Shown here in pieces: positions 1 through 8,267 of a DNA stretch of 49,732 nucleotides; the first letter of the stretch is position 1; every line of letters starts with the position of its first letter. Position numbers and translations under genes: made by a program. Below the pieces are notes generated by a model. It saw only the letters and a list, made by a program, of their open reading frames with translations, had not been told where the DNA came from and did not search any database. This DNA is from Streptomyces sp. col6 (GTDB lineage Bacteria; Actinomycetota; Actinomycetes; Streptomycetales; Streptomycetaceae): positions 1-49,732 of the forward strand of contig NZ_RDBL01000025.1 of NCBI RefSeq assembly GCF_008042035.1, given 5' to 3'.

Positions 1-813
1 GCCCCGCCCGCCGACGCCGCCACCCTGCTGACCGCGCACGGAGTCACCGTCAGTTACCACGGTGTCCCCGCCGTCCGCGAGGCCGCGCTCGACCTGCGCG
101 CCGGCGAGATCACCGCGCTGATGGGCCGCAACGGCTCCGGCAAGTCCTCCCTGCTCTGGGCCCTCCAGGGCTCCGGACCGCGCAGGGCCGGCAGCGTACG
201 CGTCGGCACGGGCGGTACGGCTCACGACCCTCACACCCTGTCCGCGGCCGAGGCCCGGCGGCTCGTCGGTCTCGTCCCGCAGACCCCCGCCGACCTGCTC
301 TACCTGGAGAGCGTCGACCAGGAACTCGCCCAGGCCGACCGCGAGTCGGCCACCGAGGACACGGGCGCAGGCGCACGGGTGATCCTCGACCGGCTGGCCC
401 CCGGCATCGAGGGCGCCACCCACCCCCGGGACCTGTCCGAGGGGCAGAAGCTGGCGCTGGTGCTCGCGATCCAACTGGCAGCCGCCCCGCATGTGCTGCT
501 GCTCGACGAACCGACACGCGGCCTGGACTACCGCGCCAAGGCGGAACTGACCCGCATCGTCGCCGCCCTCGCCGCCGAGGGCCGCTCGGTCGTCATCTCC
601 ACGCACGACGTCGAGTTCGTCGCCGGCACGGCCGACCGGGTCGTCGTGATGGCCGAGGGGGACATCGTGGCCGACGGCCCCACCGCCGAAGTCATCGTCG
701 CCTCACCGGTGTTCGCGCCGCAGACTGCCAAGATCCTGGCACCGCTGCCCTTCCTCACCGTCGGCCAGGTGACGGCGGCCCTGGCCGCGCCGCAGGACGG
801 GGGACCGGCATGA
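1..813 (+). CDS. ECF/ABC transporter ATP-binding protein (5' end outside window)
   Basis: ATPase of an energy-coupling-factor or related ABC importer that hydrolyses ATP in the cytoplasm to drive uptake by a membrane S component. Frame 1 is open from the first base, so the gene enters from the left. Walker A (GRNGSGKSS) lies at 124-150, the ABC signature LSEGQ near 436-450, Walker B with LLLDEP near 496-515, and the H-loop STHD near 598-609. About 40 residues precede Walker A in the window. The ATG at 121 falls inside Walker A's lead-in strand and cannot be the start. The visible part may be the second ATPase domain of a fused protein, which is inference. The stop overlaps the next start (ATGA, 810-813), so the two are translationally coupled. 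Substrate unknown. Confidence 0.88.
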   Translation, partial: APPADAATLLTAHGVTVSYHGVPAVREAALDLRAGEITALMGRNGSGKSSLLWALQGSGPRRAGSVRVGTGGTAHDPHTLSAAEARRLVGLVPQTPADLLYLESVDQELAQADRESATEDTGAGARVILDRLAPGIEGATHPRDLSEGQKLALVLAIQLAAAPHVLLLDEPTRGLDYRAKAELTRIVAALAAEGRSVVISTHDVEFVAGTADRVVVMAEGDIVADGPTAEVIVASPVFAPQTAKILAPLPFLTVGQVTAALAAPQDGGPA

Positions 814-1649
814 CCACCGCCACCACCCCGGCCATCCGGCTCACCCCCAGGGTCTCGCTCGTCATCGCCCTGGCCGCCCTCCTCGGCCTGGTGGCGTTCT
901 TCTGGCCCTTCGTCGTCGCGCCGGGGAAGTTCGGCTCGAACTACGCCCCGCCCCTCATCTTCGGCGTGCTGCTCGTGCTCGTCCTCTGCGTCGTGCTCTC
1001 CGAGATCGCCGAGGGCGGCATCAGCTCCAAAGCCCTGGCCATGCTCGGCGTCCTGTCCGCCGTCAACGCGGCCCTGCGCCCCCTCGGCGCCGGTACGGCC
1101 GGCATCGAGACCGTCTTCTTCGTCCTGGTGCTCGCCGGGCGCGTCTACGGGCCCGGCTTCGGCTTCACCCTCGGCTGCACCTCGCTGTTCACCTCCGCGC
1201 TCATCACGGGCGGCGTCGGGCCGTGGATGCCGTACCAGATGTTCGGCTGCGCCTTCGTCGGCATGCTCGCCGGCTTCCTGCCGCGCGCCACCGGACGCCG
1301 CGAGGTGCTGATGCTCGCCGTGTACGGATCGCTCTCCGGCTACCTCTTCGGCTTTCTGCTCAACCTGTCGTTCTGGCCGTTCTCCCTCGACCCGAACAGC
1401 TCGATCGCCTACCTCCCCGGGCTGCCGTTCACCGAGCAGTGGCACCGCTATCTCGCATTCGACCTGGCGACCTCACTCGGCTGGGACACCGGGCGGGCCG
1501 TCACCAACTTCGTGTGCGTCGTACTGGCCGGCCCGGCGGTGCTCACCACATTCCGCCGCGCGGCCCGCCGCGCCCGCTTCCGGGCCCCGGCCCGCTTCGA
1601 CCGTACGGCTCCCGCGCGGCCCACGGGCACGGACGCCGACGGGCTGTGA
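810..1649 (+). CDS. ECF transporter S component-like integral membrane protein
   Basis: 279-residue hydrophobic protein with about six predicted membrane segments, a short polar N-terminus and a basic, Ala/Arg-rich cytoplasmic tail. This size and layout, directly after an ECF-type ATPase gene with an ATGA overlap, fit the substrate-binding S component of an ECF importer. Such proteins capture a vitamin or metal chelate and toggle in the membrane when the ATPase module acts. No residue identifies the substrate; cobalamin, cobalt or another vitamin are all possible. The transmembrane coupling subunit (EcfT) is not in the window and may lie to the left. It ends the operon; the next gene has its own promoter. 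Confidence 0.8.
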   Translation: MTTATTPAIRLTPRVSLVIALAALLGLVAFFWPFVVAPGKFGSNYAPPLIFGVLLVLVLCVVLSEIAEGGISSKALAMLGVLSAVNAALRPLGAGTAGIETVFFVLVLAGRVYGPGFGFTLGCTSLFTSALITGGVGPWMPYQMFGCAFVGMLAGFLPRATGRREVLMLAVYGSLSGYLFGFLLNLSFWPFSLDPNSSIAYLPGLPFTEQWHRYLAFDLATSLGWDTGRAVTNFVCVVLAGPAVLTTFRRAARRARFRAPARFDRTAPARPTGTDADGL

Positions 1650-1740
1650 ACCCGCCCCGGTGCCGGCCCCGGCGCGCTCCGTCCGGTCCACAGTGCCTCG
1701 GCGAAGCGCAGGTGCGCATGAGTCGTTGAGGTGCCGCCCT

Positions 1741-1784
1741 GGGCCGTTCGGCCCTTACGCGGGTCCCCGCGCCGGTGCGAGCGT
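1741..1784 (+). promoter_or_regulatory. Palindromic operator plus -10 element ahead of stress operon
   Basis: GGGCCG-TT-CGGCCC at 1741-1754 is a perfect 6+6 bp inverted repeat with a 2-nt centre. A -10-like hexamer GAGCGT follows at 1779-1784, 38 nt from the palindrome start. With transcription starting near 1791, the palindrome centre sits near -43.5, where class II activators bind. The same layout recurs at 4448 and 6327. Binding by the DevR-like regulator encoded at 14707-15393 is inferred. Confidence 0.6.
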
Positions 1785-1821
1785 GGAAGAGGACCTCCCC
1801 GCGCCCCAGAAGGCGGTGAGC

Positions 1822-2733
1822 ATGATGAAGATGCCGTTGGTGGTAGGTGTCGACGGCTCCGGCCCCAGCTTCGCAGCGCTGGACTGGGCCGTCGACGAAG
1901 CCCTTCGGCACGGACTTGCCCTGCGCGTCGTACACGCCTCCCTGTGGGAGCGGTACGAGGGTGTGGTGCCGGCCAGGAGCGTCGACCGCCCCTCGGGGCA
2001 GGTCTTCGCCGAGAACGTCGTCGCCACCGCGGCCGAGCGGGCCCGCCGGCGCGCCCCGGACATCGAAATCGTCACGGACGTACGTGCCGAGGACGCGGCC
2101 GGGGCGCTGCTCAGCGAGGCGGGCGAGGCCACGGCCGTCGTCGTCGGCTCCCGGGGGCGCGGTGAATGGGCCGGCCTCCTGCTCGGGTCCGTCGGACTCG
2201 TTGTGGCGGCTCGTTCGCCCGGCCCGGTGGTGGTCGTCCGGGGCGGGAGCGAAGCCCTGGAGGGCCGGCACGGGCGCGTGCTGCTGGGACTGGGGGACCA
2301 CGACCAGGACTCGCCGGCCCTGCGGTTCGCCTTCCGCGAGGCAGCCGCGAGGGACGCGGAACTCGACGTCGTACGCGCCTGGCGACGGCCCGCCCACGAA
2401 CCGGCCGCCCACCCGCTGCTGGCGGGGGAGGGGAGCGGCTACCACGAGGGCGAGGCAGCCGCGCTGCTCGACGAAGTGCTCGACCCGGTCGCGCGGGAGA
2501 ACCCCGGGGTCCGGCTGCGCAGGAGCACGGTGGAGGGCGTGGCCCGCCGGGTGCTGACGGAACGTTCGTCCGCGGCCGACCTGCTGGTCGTCGGCGCACG
2601 CCGTCGCCGGGGACTGGTGGGACTGGAACTCGGGCGAGTCGCCCACCGCACTCTGCACCACGCTCTGTGCCCGGTCGCCGTCGTCCCGCAGGAGAACCCG
2701 GGAACCACGGAAACGGAAGGAGACCCGTCATGA
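1822..2733 (+). CDS. Universal stress protein, tandem UspA domains
   Basis: 303 residues with two UspA domains (about 4-145 and 150-300). Tandem USPs of actinobacteria are cytoplasmic nucleotide-binding proteins linked to hypoxia, dormancy and stress; the partner is unknown here. Domain 1 carries the ATP-binding loop G-2X-G-9X-G-S (GSRGRG...LGSV). In domain 2 the matching loop is GARRRR...LGRV, which loses the second Gly and the final Ser, so only domain 1 is expected to bind ATP. The ATG at 1822 follows GAAGGCGG; ATG at 1825 or 1831 are alternatives. The stop overlaps the next start (ATGA at 2730-2733). A candidate DevR-type palindrome lies 68 nt upstream. Confidence 0.92.
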   Translation: MMKMPLVVGVDGSGPSFAALDWAVDEALRHGLALRVVHASLWERYEGVVPARSVDRPSGQVFAENVVATAAERARRRAPDIEIVTDVRAEDAAGALLSEAGEATAVVVGSRGRGEWAGLLLGSVGLVVAARSPGPVVVVRGGSEALEGRHGRVLLGLGDHDQDSPALRFAFREAAARDAELDVVRAWRRPAHEPAAHPLLAGEGSGYHEGEAAALLDEVLDPVARENPGVRLRRSTVEGVARRVLTERSSAADLLVVGARRRRGLVGLELGRVAHRTLHHALCPVAVVPQENPGTTETEGDPS

Positions 2734-3428
2734 CCAGTACCGTCGGATCGCACGGCGTGGGCGACCTCGGCCGCCGTGCCGCGGCACGGCGCGCGCAGCT
2801 CGGTCTCTCCCTGGAGGACGTGGCCGCACGCGCCGGTTCCACGCCCGGCTACCTCGCGTACGTGGAGGAGCAGATCTCCTCCCCGAGCCCCGCGTTCCTC
2901 GTCCGGCTCGCGGACGCCCTGGAGACGAACATTCAGGATCTCGCCGGTGCCACGGCGGACCTGCCGCAGGGCGCGGCCCTCGCCGGCCACCACCCGAGGA
3001 TGGACGAGCTCGACGAGACGGAGTGCTGGGCGCTGATCGACGGCCACGGGGTCGGTCGCGTCGCGATCGGGGGCGAGGACGGTCCGGCGGTCTTTCCCGT
3101 GAACTACCAGGTGGTCGACGGGAGGATCGTCTTCATGACCGCCGCCGACTCCCGCCTCGCGCGGACGACGTCGACCGGAGCCGAGGTCGCCTTCGAACAG
3201 GACCGGCTGGACGAGGCGTTCAGCCAGGGCTGGAGCGTGCTCGCTGTCGGCAGGACCCGCGCGGTGCTCGACGCGGCCGAGGTCAGGCGGTTGCAGGATG
3301 CCATGCACTCGCGGCCGTGGGCCGGGGACGGGCGCGAGACCTTCGTGACCCTCGCGCCGGAGCGGGTGACGGGGCGGCGCATCGTGGTTCCGGGGGCTCC
3401 GGGAACCACAGGCACCGGGCGGGACTGA
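2730..3428 (+). CDS. XRE-family HTH plus pyridoxamine-phosphate-oxidase-like protein
   Basis: 232 residues in two parts. Residues about 10-68 form an XRE-type helix-turn-helix (ARRAQLGLSLEDVAARAGST, then a second helix starting with PAFLVRLADAL). Residues about 88-215 form a flavin split-barrel of the pyridoxamine 5'-phosphate oxidase-like family (ECWALIDGHGVGRVAIGG, FPVNYQVVDGRIVFMT). Such barrels bind FMN, F420 or haem. The fusion to a DNA-binding domain suggests a redox-responsive regulator, which is inference. It is co-transcribed with the preceding USP through an ATGA overlap and ends just before a strong hairpin. The DNA target is unknown. Confidence 0.88.
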   Translation: MTSTVGSHGVGDLGRRAAARRAQLGLSLEDVAARAGSTPGYLAYVEEQISSPSPAFLVRLADALETNIQDLAGATADLPQGAALAGHHPRMDELDETECWALIDGHGVGRVAIGGEDGPAVFPVNYQVVDGRIVFMTAADSRLARTTSTGAEVAFEQDRLDEAFSQGWSVLAVGRTRAVLDAAEVRRLQDAMHSRPWAGDGRETFVTLAPERVTGRRIVVPGAPGTTGTGRD

Positions 3429-3442
3429 GGCGCCGGCCGCAA

Positions 3443-3502
3443 GCCGGCCGCACGGAGTGGTCCCCGGTCCGATCGCGCCGGGGACCACTCCGTGCGGCCG
3501 GC
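3443..3502. terminator. Bidirectional terminator, 25-bp perfect hairpin
   Basis: Left arm 3443-3467 and right arm 3478-3502 are perfectly complementary over 25 bp around a 10-nt loop. It sits between the stop codons of two convergent genes (3428 and 3508), so it can stop transcripts from both sides. There is no T tract, as is usual for actinomycete terminators. Confidence 0.85.
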
Positions 3503-3507
3503 GTCCC

Positions 3508-4365
3508 TCACGGCTGAGGCACGACGACCACCGGTGCCGGGCTGTGGTGAATGACGGCCTGGGCGACGTGACCGAGGTGAGGACCGAGCGGAACCTTCCG
3601 GGCGCGGCGGCCCACGACCACGAGTTCCGCCTCCTGCGATGCCTCCACCATCTGGAACGCGGGCGAGCCCACGACCGCCTTGGCGGTCGCCTCCACCTCC
3701 GGGTACTGCTCGCGCCAGGGCTCCAGCAGCCCGTTGAGCTCCTCGGCGAGCTTCTGGCTCTGATCCACACCGAGGGCGGGGTCCATGAGCGCTGCGTAGC
3801 CGTACGAGGCGGGGAGGGTCCAGCTGTGCAGGAACCGCAGCGTCAGCTGCCTGCGGGCGGCCTCCGCGAACGCGAAGGCGAGCACCGCTTCGCAGCCGCG
3901 GTAGAGATCGATCCCCACGACGATGTCACGGGACGCGGCCGGCCGATCATCCTCCGCCCGCACGAGTACGACAGGCTTCTGCGAGGCGGCCACGACACCG
4001 AGGGACACCGAGCCGACGAGGAACCCGAAGGCCCTTCCGAGGCCTCTGGAGCCCAGAACCGCGAGGTCCGCCTCGTTCACGGCGGCCGTCAGCTCCTCGG
4101 CCGCCCGGCCACGGGTCTGTACGGCGAACACCTCCAGTCCGGGGTGCTCGGTCTGCACGCGCTGCACGGTCTCACGCAGCAGATTCGCGGCCCGCTCGGT
4201 CGCTTCCTCGAACTGCACCATCGGCACCTCCGGGGCCGCGGGCAACTCCTCCACGCACATCAGCCCGAGCGGCACCTGCCGGACCACGGCCTCCGCGGCT
4301 GCCCAGTCCACCGCGGCGAGGCTCTCCTCGGATCCGTCCACACCGACGACGACTTGCGCTGTCAT
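3508..4365 (-). CDS. Universal stress protein, tandem UspA domains
   Basis: 285 residues, two UspA domains split near residue 145. Domain 1 has the intact ATP loop (GSRGLG followed by LVGSVS, i.e. G-2X-G-9X-GS); domain 2 has GRRARK...LGHV and lacks it. The protein starts MTAQVVVGVDGSEES, and the ATG at 4363-4365 follows GAGGAGG at a good distance. It is the only USP of the five on the minus strand. It shares a 188-bp upstream region with the divergent USP gene at 4554, where a GGGGCCGAACGGCCCC palindrome may serve both directions. Role inferred as part of the same oxygen- or redox-stress regulon. Confidence 0.92.
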   Translation of the reverse strand: MTAQVVVGVDGSEESLAAVDWAAAEAVVRQVPLGLMCVEELPAAPEVPMVQFEEATERAANLLRETVQRVQTEHPGLEVFAVQTRGRAAEELTAAVNEADLAVLGSRGLGRAFGFLVGSVSLGVVAASQKPVVLVRAEDDRPAASRDIVVGIDLYRGCEAVLAFAFAEAARRQLTLRFLHSWTLPASYGYAALMDPALGVDQSQKLAEELNGLLEPWREQYPEVEATAKAVVGSPAFQMVEASQEAELVVVGRRARKVPLGPHLGHVAQAVIHHSPAPVVVVPQP

Positions 4366-4446
4366 GACGTACCTCCTCGCACGGACTCCAGAACCTCAGC
4401 CTGCCCCCCACCGCCCCGGGACAGCAGGGCCGTGCAGGTCTCATTG

Positions 4447-4492
4447 GGGGCCGAACGGCCCCTCCCCGCCACGCGCGCGGCGGTGCCAACGT
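4447..4492 (+). promoter_or_regulatory. Palindromic operator plus -10 element between divergent USP genes
   Basis: GGGGCCGAACGGCCCC at 4447-4462 is a 7+7 bp inverted repeat around AA, the best copy of the motif in the window. CAACGT at 4487-4492 is a plausible -10 hexamer, 39 nt from the GGGCCG core start. This gives a start point near 4499 and a 5' leader of about 55 nt to the ATG at 4554. The same spacing is found at 1741 and 6327. Confidence 0.65.
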
Positions 4493-4553
4493 AGAGCTGT
4501 ACTCCCGGGAATCCGTAGTGGACCCGGCCGGCACCGAGTTGCCGAGGAGAGCC

Positions 4554-5459
4554 ATGAACAGCGCGATCTCCACCCGGTACGAGTTCGGCACCGTGGTCGT
4601 GGGCGTCGACGGGTCCCCGTCCGGCGGCGAGGCCGTGTCCTGGGCCGCCGCCGAGGCGGATCGCCGCGGACGCCCCCTGCTCCTCGTCCATGGCGCCGAC
4701 ACCGATACACGCGCCACGTACACCGACGCGGAGGCCGTCCGGGCCGTACGGGAGGCAGGCAGCGAACTGCTCGACGAGGGCGTGCGCGCCGTCCGGGCCC
4801 GGTTCCCCGCTCTCGACGTCTCCGGCGAACTCAGCCGACGGGAACCGGTGTCCGCGCTCCTGGCCGCCGCCGGCGAGCGGGGAACCGTTGTCGTGGGCAA
4901 CCGGGGGCTCGGCGGCTTCGCGTCCCTCACGCTCGGCTCGGTCGGCCTCGGGGTCGCGGCGCGCGCCGACGTTCCCGTCATCGTCGTGCGGGGAGCGGCC
5001 GACCGCCCCGCGACCGGCTCGGTCACCGCGGCGGTGCGCGGCACGCAGGACGAGCCGTGGACAGCGTTCGCCGCCGCTGAAGCGGAGGCTCGCGGCGCCG
5101 CGCTGGAACTCGTCAGCGTCTGGAACGTCCTCTCCCAGGTCGGCAGCGTGGCCACCATGCTCGACGACCTCGACGGGATGGCACGGGACCAGGTGCACGA
5201 GGTCAAGAACCTCGCGGACCGGGTCCGCGCGCTCCACCCAGGTCTCGTCGTCAGGCACCACGTGGCGACCGGGACGAGTGTCCCGGGCACGCTCGTCGAA
5301 GCCGGCGCGGGCACCGACCTGATGGTGACGGGGCGGAGCCGTCGGCGGCTGAGCACGGCGCCCGCGCCGGGCCGCGTCGCACACGCCCTGATCCACCACG
5401 CGCACTGCCCCGTGGCGGTCGTTCCGGCCGCCCTCACCGCCGTAACCGACACGCCATGA
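4554..5459 (+). CDS. Universal stress protein, tandem UspA domains
   Basis: 301 residues with two UspA domains. Domain 1 contains the ATP loop GNRGLG...LGSVG; domain 2 has GRSRRRLSTAPAPGRV, a degenerate loop. The ATG at 4554 follows GAGGAG; the upstream in-frame GTG-type extension to 4518 has no ribosome site. The stop overlaps the start of the next USP (ATGA at 5456-5459), giving a two-USP operon. The operator-like palindrome at 4447 suggests co-regulation with the genes at 1822 and 6415. Confidence 0.92.
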   Translation: MNSAISTRYEFGTVVVGVDGSPSGGEAVSWAAAEADRRGRPLLLVHGADTDTRATYTDAEAVRAVREAGSELLDEGVRAVRARFPALDVSGELSRREPVSALLAAAGERGTVVVGNRGLGGFASLTLGSVGLGVAARADVPVIVVRGAADRPATGSVTAAVRGTQDEPWTAFAAAEAEARGAALELVSVWNVLSQVGSVATMLDDLDGMARDQVHEVKNLADRVRALHPGLVVRHHVATGTSVPGTLVEAGAGTDLMVTGRSRRRLSTAPAPGRVAHALIHHAHCPVAVVPAALTAVTDTP

Positions 5460-6292
5460 ACGCCGTAGTGGTCGGCATCGACCCCCGCAAGCCGTCGGTC
5501 CCGGCGCTGCTCTGGGCCGCCGACGAAGCCGCACGCCGCGGTCTCGGACTGCGCCTGGTGGCGGCTGTACCGCCGCTGGGCGGCCGGCACGGCGCGGGTG
5601 ACGCCTTCAACCAGCACAGAACCCTGCGCGAGCGGGCCGAGTCGGCTCTCGCCAGTACCGAGGACTTCGTACGCGAACTGCACGCGGACCTGTCGCCGGT
5701 GACGGAGCTGGTCGACGGGGCGCCGGTGGCCGTGCTGGGCGAGCGGGCGGCGCACGCCGCGCTCGTCGTCGTCGGCGCGCGTCGCCCGAGCCGGCCCGCG
5801 GAGGTCCTGAGGGAGGATGCGGTCGCGCTGCCGCTCACGGCCCGCGCCGACTGTCCCGTCGTGGTGGTGCGGGAGCCCGAGCACACCCAGGTGTACCCCC
5901 GGACGATCGTCGTCGGGGTGAACGGCCCCCGCTCCGGCCAGGCGGCCGTCGCGTTCGCCGTCCACGAGGCGCTGCTCCGGCGGGCACGGCTCCGCGCCGT
6001 CTGGGTCCGGCCCCGGCCCGCGCCCGGTTCTGCCGACGAGGATCTCGCCGAGTGCCGACGGCTGCTCGCCGGCCGCGCGGCGGGATGGGCCGAGCACCAT
6101 CCCGGACTGGACGTCGTCGCGGAAGTCGTCGGCGGGCAGCCCGTCCAGCAGCTCGCGCTCGTCTCGCAGTCGGCTCTCGCCCTGATCGTCGAACGCGGTG
6201 GCGCGGCGGGAGCGTGGGGCGGCTCGACGGTCCGCGGTCTGCTGCACCACGCGGGGTGCCCGGTCATCACCGTACCGGCGCCGGAACACTGA
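5456..6292 (+). CDS. Universal stress protein, both nucleotide loops degenerate
   Basis: 278 residues, two UspA-like domains (VVGIDPRKPSVPALLWAADEA at the start, VVGVNGPRSGQAAVAFAVHE near residue 150). Neither domain keeps the G-2X-G-9X-G-S ATP loop: domain 1 has GARRPSRPAEVLRED and domain 2 has ERGGAAGAWGGST. It is therefore probably a non-nucleotide-binding USP, perhaps a heterodimer partner of the USP encoded just upstream, with which it is translationally coupled. That pairing is inference. Confidence 0.9.
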   Translation: MNAVVVGIDPRKPSVPALLWAADEAARRGLGLRLVAAVPPLGGRHGAGDAFNQHRTLRERAESALASTEDFVRELHADLSPVTELVDGAPVAVLGERAAHAALVVVGARRPSRPAEVLREDAVALPLTARADCPVVVVREPEHTQVYPRTIVVGVNGPRSGQAAVAFAVHEALLRRARLRAVWVRPRPAPGSADEDLAECRRLLAGRAAGWAEHHPGLDVVAEVVGGQPVQQLALVSQSALALIVERGGAAGAWGGSTVRGLLHHAGCPVITVPAPEH

Positions 6293-6300
6293 GGACGCGC

Positions 6301-6318
6301 CGAGCGGTCCGAGCGGTC
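6301..6318 (+). repeat. Two tandem 9-bp repeats upstream of adh promoter
   Basis: CGAGCGGTC occurs twice back to back at 6301-6309 and 6310-6318, followed by CGCTC, which can pair with part of the repeat. It ends 8 nt before the palindromic operator. It may be a weak terminator of the USP operon or an accessory regulator site; short and of uncertain meaning. Confidence 0.3.
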
Positions 6319-6325
6319 CGCTCCG

Positions 6326-6370
6326 GGGGCCGACCGGCCCATGCGCCACCGGGTGGTGACGGCCGAGTCT
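6326..6370 (+). promoter_or_regulatory. Palindromic operator plus -10 element ahead of adh-pgm-GH65 operon
   Basis: GGGCCG-AC-CGGCCC at 6327-6340 with a GAGTCT hexamer at 6365-6370, 38 nt from the core start, exactly as at 1741. The predicted start is near 6377 and the leader is about 38 nt to the ATG at 6415. Confidence 0.6.
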
Positions 6371-6414
6371 GAGAAGGGGAACAGTCGGACGCCGACAGGA
6401 AGTGGGTGGACAGC

Positions 6415-7497
6415 ATGAAGGCCGCCGTCTTTCAGGGGCCGGGCAGCATCGCCTGGCAGGACGTGCCCGATCCGGGCATCGAGGACGCGGGTGACGTGAT
6501 CGTGCGGGTGGACGTCGTCACGATCTGCGGAACCGATCTGCACATCCTCAAGGGGGACGTGCCGGAGGTGACCCCGGGCCGGGTGCTGGGCCACGAAGCG
6601 GTCGGGACCGTCGTCGAGGCCGGCCGGGACGTCCGTACGGTACGGCCGGGCGACCGCGTCCTGATCTCGTGCATCACCGCCTGCGGCCGCTGCCGCTTCT
6701 GCCGTGAGGGCCGGTACGGCCAGTGCCGCGGCGGAGGCGGCTGGATCCTCGGGCACACCGTCGACGGAACACAGGCGGAGTACGTCAGGGTGCCGTTCGC
6801 CGATCTGTCGGTGCACCCGCTGCCGAGCGCGATCGACAGCTCGGACGCCGTCCTGCTCGCCGACATCTTCCCCACGTCGTACGAGGTGGGTGTGACCAAC
6901 GGGCGGGTCCGGCCCGCCGACACGGTCGTCGTGGTCGGCGCGGGCCCCATCGGCCTCGCCGCGATCGCCACCGCACGCCTCTACAGCCCCGGCCGGATCA
7001 TCGCAGTGGACCTCGCCGAAACGCGCCTGACCGCGGCCCGCGACCTCGGCGCCGACGCCACCGCGGCCGCCGACGAGAAACCGGAACAACTCGTCGCCGA
7101 TCTGACGGACGGCCTCGGCGCCGATGTCGTCATGGAGGCGGTCGGCGTTCCCGAGGCGTTCGAGACCTGCACCCGGATGGTGCGCCCCGGCGGCCATGTC
7201 GCCAACATCGGCGTCCACGGCACACCGGTCACCCTGCACCTCGAAGACCTGTGGATCAAGGACATCACCCTCACCACGGGCCTGGTGGACACCTCCTCCA
7301 CCCCCATGCTGCTGCACATGCTGGCGGCCGGCCGGCTGCCCGCGTCGGACCTGGTCACGCACCGCTTCGAACTCGGGCAGATGGAGCAGGCCTACGACGT
7401 GTTCGGCCGCGCGGCCGACACCGGGGCCCTCAAGGTCGTGCTCGGAGGTCCGCAGCACGCGACGGTGGAGGTTCCCGCCGCTCCGGCCGCCGCATGA
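6415..7497 (+). CDS. Zinc-dependent medium-chain alcohol dehydrogenase
   Basis: 360 residues from ATG 6415; an in-frame GTG at 6406 is an alternative. Catalytic-zinc residues Cys38, His60 and Glu61 (ICGTDLH, LGHEAVG) and the four structural-zinc cysteines 90, 93, 96 and 104 are present. A Rossmann motif VVVVGAGPIGLAA marks the NAD(P) site. It likely interconverts an alcohol and an aldehyde; under low oxygen this could recycle NADH to NAD+, which is inference from the operator and neighbours. The stop overlaps the next gene's start (ATGA at 7494-7497). It leads an operon with a phosphoglucomutase-like HAD and a GH65 phosphorylase. Substrate not readable from sequence. Confidence 0.92.
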   Translation: MKAAVFQGPGSIAWQDVPDPGIEDAGDVIVRVDVVTICGTDLHILKGDVPEVTPGRVLGHEAVGTVVEAGRDVRTVRPGDRVLISCITACGRCRFCREGRYGQCRGGGGWILGHTVDGTQAEYVRVPFADLSVHPLPSAIDSSDAVLLADIFPTSYEVGVTNGRVRPADTVVVVGAGPIGLAAIATARLYSPGRIIAVDLAETRLTAARDLGADATAAADEKPEQLVADLTDGLGADVVMEAVGVPEAFETCTRMVRPGGHVANIGVHGTPVTLHLEDLWIKDITLTTGLVDTSSTPMLLHMLAAGRLPASDLVTHRFELGQMEQAYDVFGRAADTGALKVVLGGPQHATVEVPAAPAAA

Positions 7498-8267
7498 ACG
7501 GGTCCGACGGGGACCGGCCGCCGCGTGCGGTCGTGCTGGACACCGACGGCGTGCTCCTCGACTCCGCCGGTACGCACGCGGCCGCGTGGAAGACCGCGTT
7601 CGACCCCTGCCTCGCCGCACACGCCTCCGACGGGGCGGGGACGGGCGCGCCCTTCGACGCGGACACCGAGTACCGCCGCTTCGTGGACGGCAGATCGCGT
7701 TACGACGGAGCCGAGGCACTCCTGACGGCCCGGGACATCCACCTCCCGCCGGGTCACCCCGGCGACCCTCCCGGCTGCGGCACCGTCTGGGCCGTCGCGG
7801 CCCGCAAGGAAGCCGCGTTCCGGCAGGCACTGGACGCCGGCGCCGTCGTCGCGTTCGCCGATGCCGGGAGCGCGCTCGCCGCATGGCGCACCCGCCGCAT
7901 CCCGTGCGCCGCCGTCTCCGCGTCCCGCCACGCCCGGACACTGCTCGCGGCCACCGGACTGGACACCTTCCTGGCGGCCGTCGTCGACGGCGAGGACGCG
8001 GCCCGCCTCGCGCTCCCGGGAAAGCCGGACCCGGCGCTCTTCCTGGAGGCGGCCGGCCGTCTCGGCACCCGCCCCGCCGACACGGCCGTGGTGGAGGACG
8101 CGCTCGCCGGCGTACGAGCAGGCCGCCGAGGGGGCTTCGGACACGTCGTCGGCATCGACCGGAGCCGGGACGCGCACGGCTCCGCCGCCCTGCGCCGGGA
8201 GGGCGCCGACCTGGTGGTCCCCGACCTTTCGGCACTGGTGCGCAATGGCTGGGACGGACGGACATGA
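7494..8267 (+). CDS. HAD-family hydrolase, beta-phosphoglucomutase-like
   Basis: 257 residues. HAD motif I is VVLDTDGVLLDS (nucleophile and general acid Asp pair), motif III Lys lies in LPGKPDPALF and motif IV acids in VVEDALAGV, with a cap domain at about 25-110. The family includes beta-phosphoglucomutase, which turns beta-glucose 1-phosphate into glucose 6-phosphate. That is just the step needed after phosphorolysis of an alpha-disaccharide by the next gene's GH65 enzyme, and the two genes are coupled by ATGA at 8264-8267. A paired HAD and GH65 gene is a recognised arrangement (also in mycobacteria). A plain phosphatase activity is the alternative. Confidence 0.88.
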   Translation: MNGSDGDRPPRAVVLDTDGVLLDSAGTHAAAWKTAFDPCLAAHASDGAGTGAPFDADTEYRRFVDGRSRYDGAEALLTARDIHLPPGHPGDPPGCGTVWAVAARKEAAFRQALDAGAVVAFADAGSALAAWRTRRIPCAAVSASRHARTLLAATGLDTFLAAVVDGEDAARLALPGKPDPALFLEAAGRLGTRPADTAVVEDALAGVRAGRRGGFGHVVGIDRSRDAHGSAALRREGADLVVPDLSALVRNGWDGRT

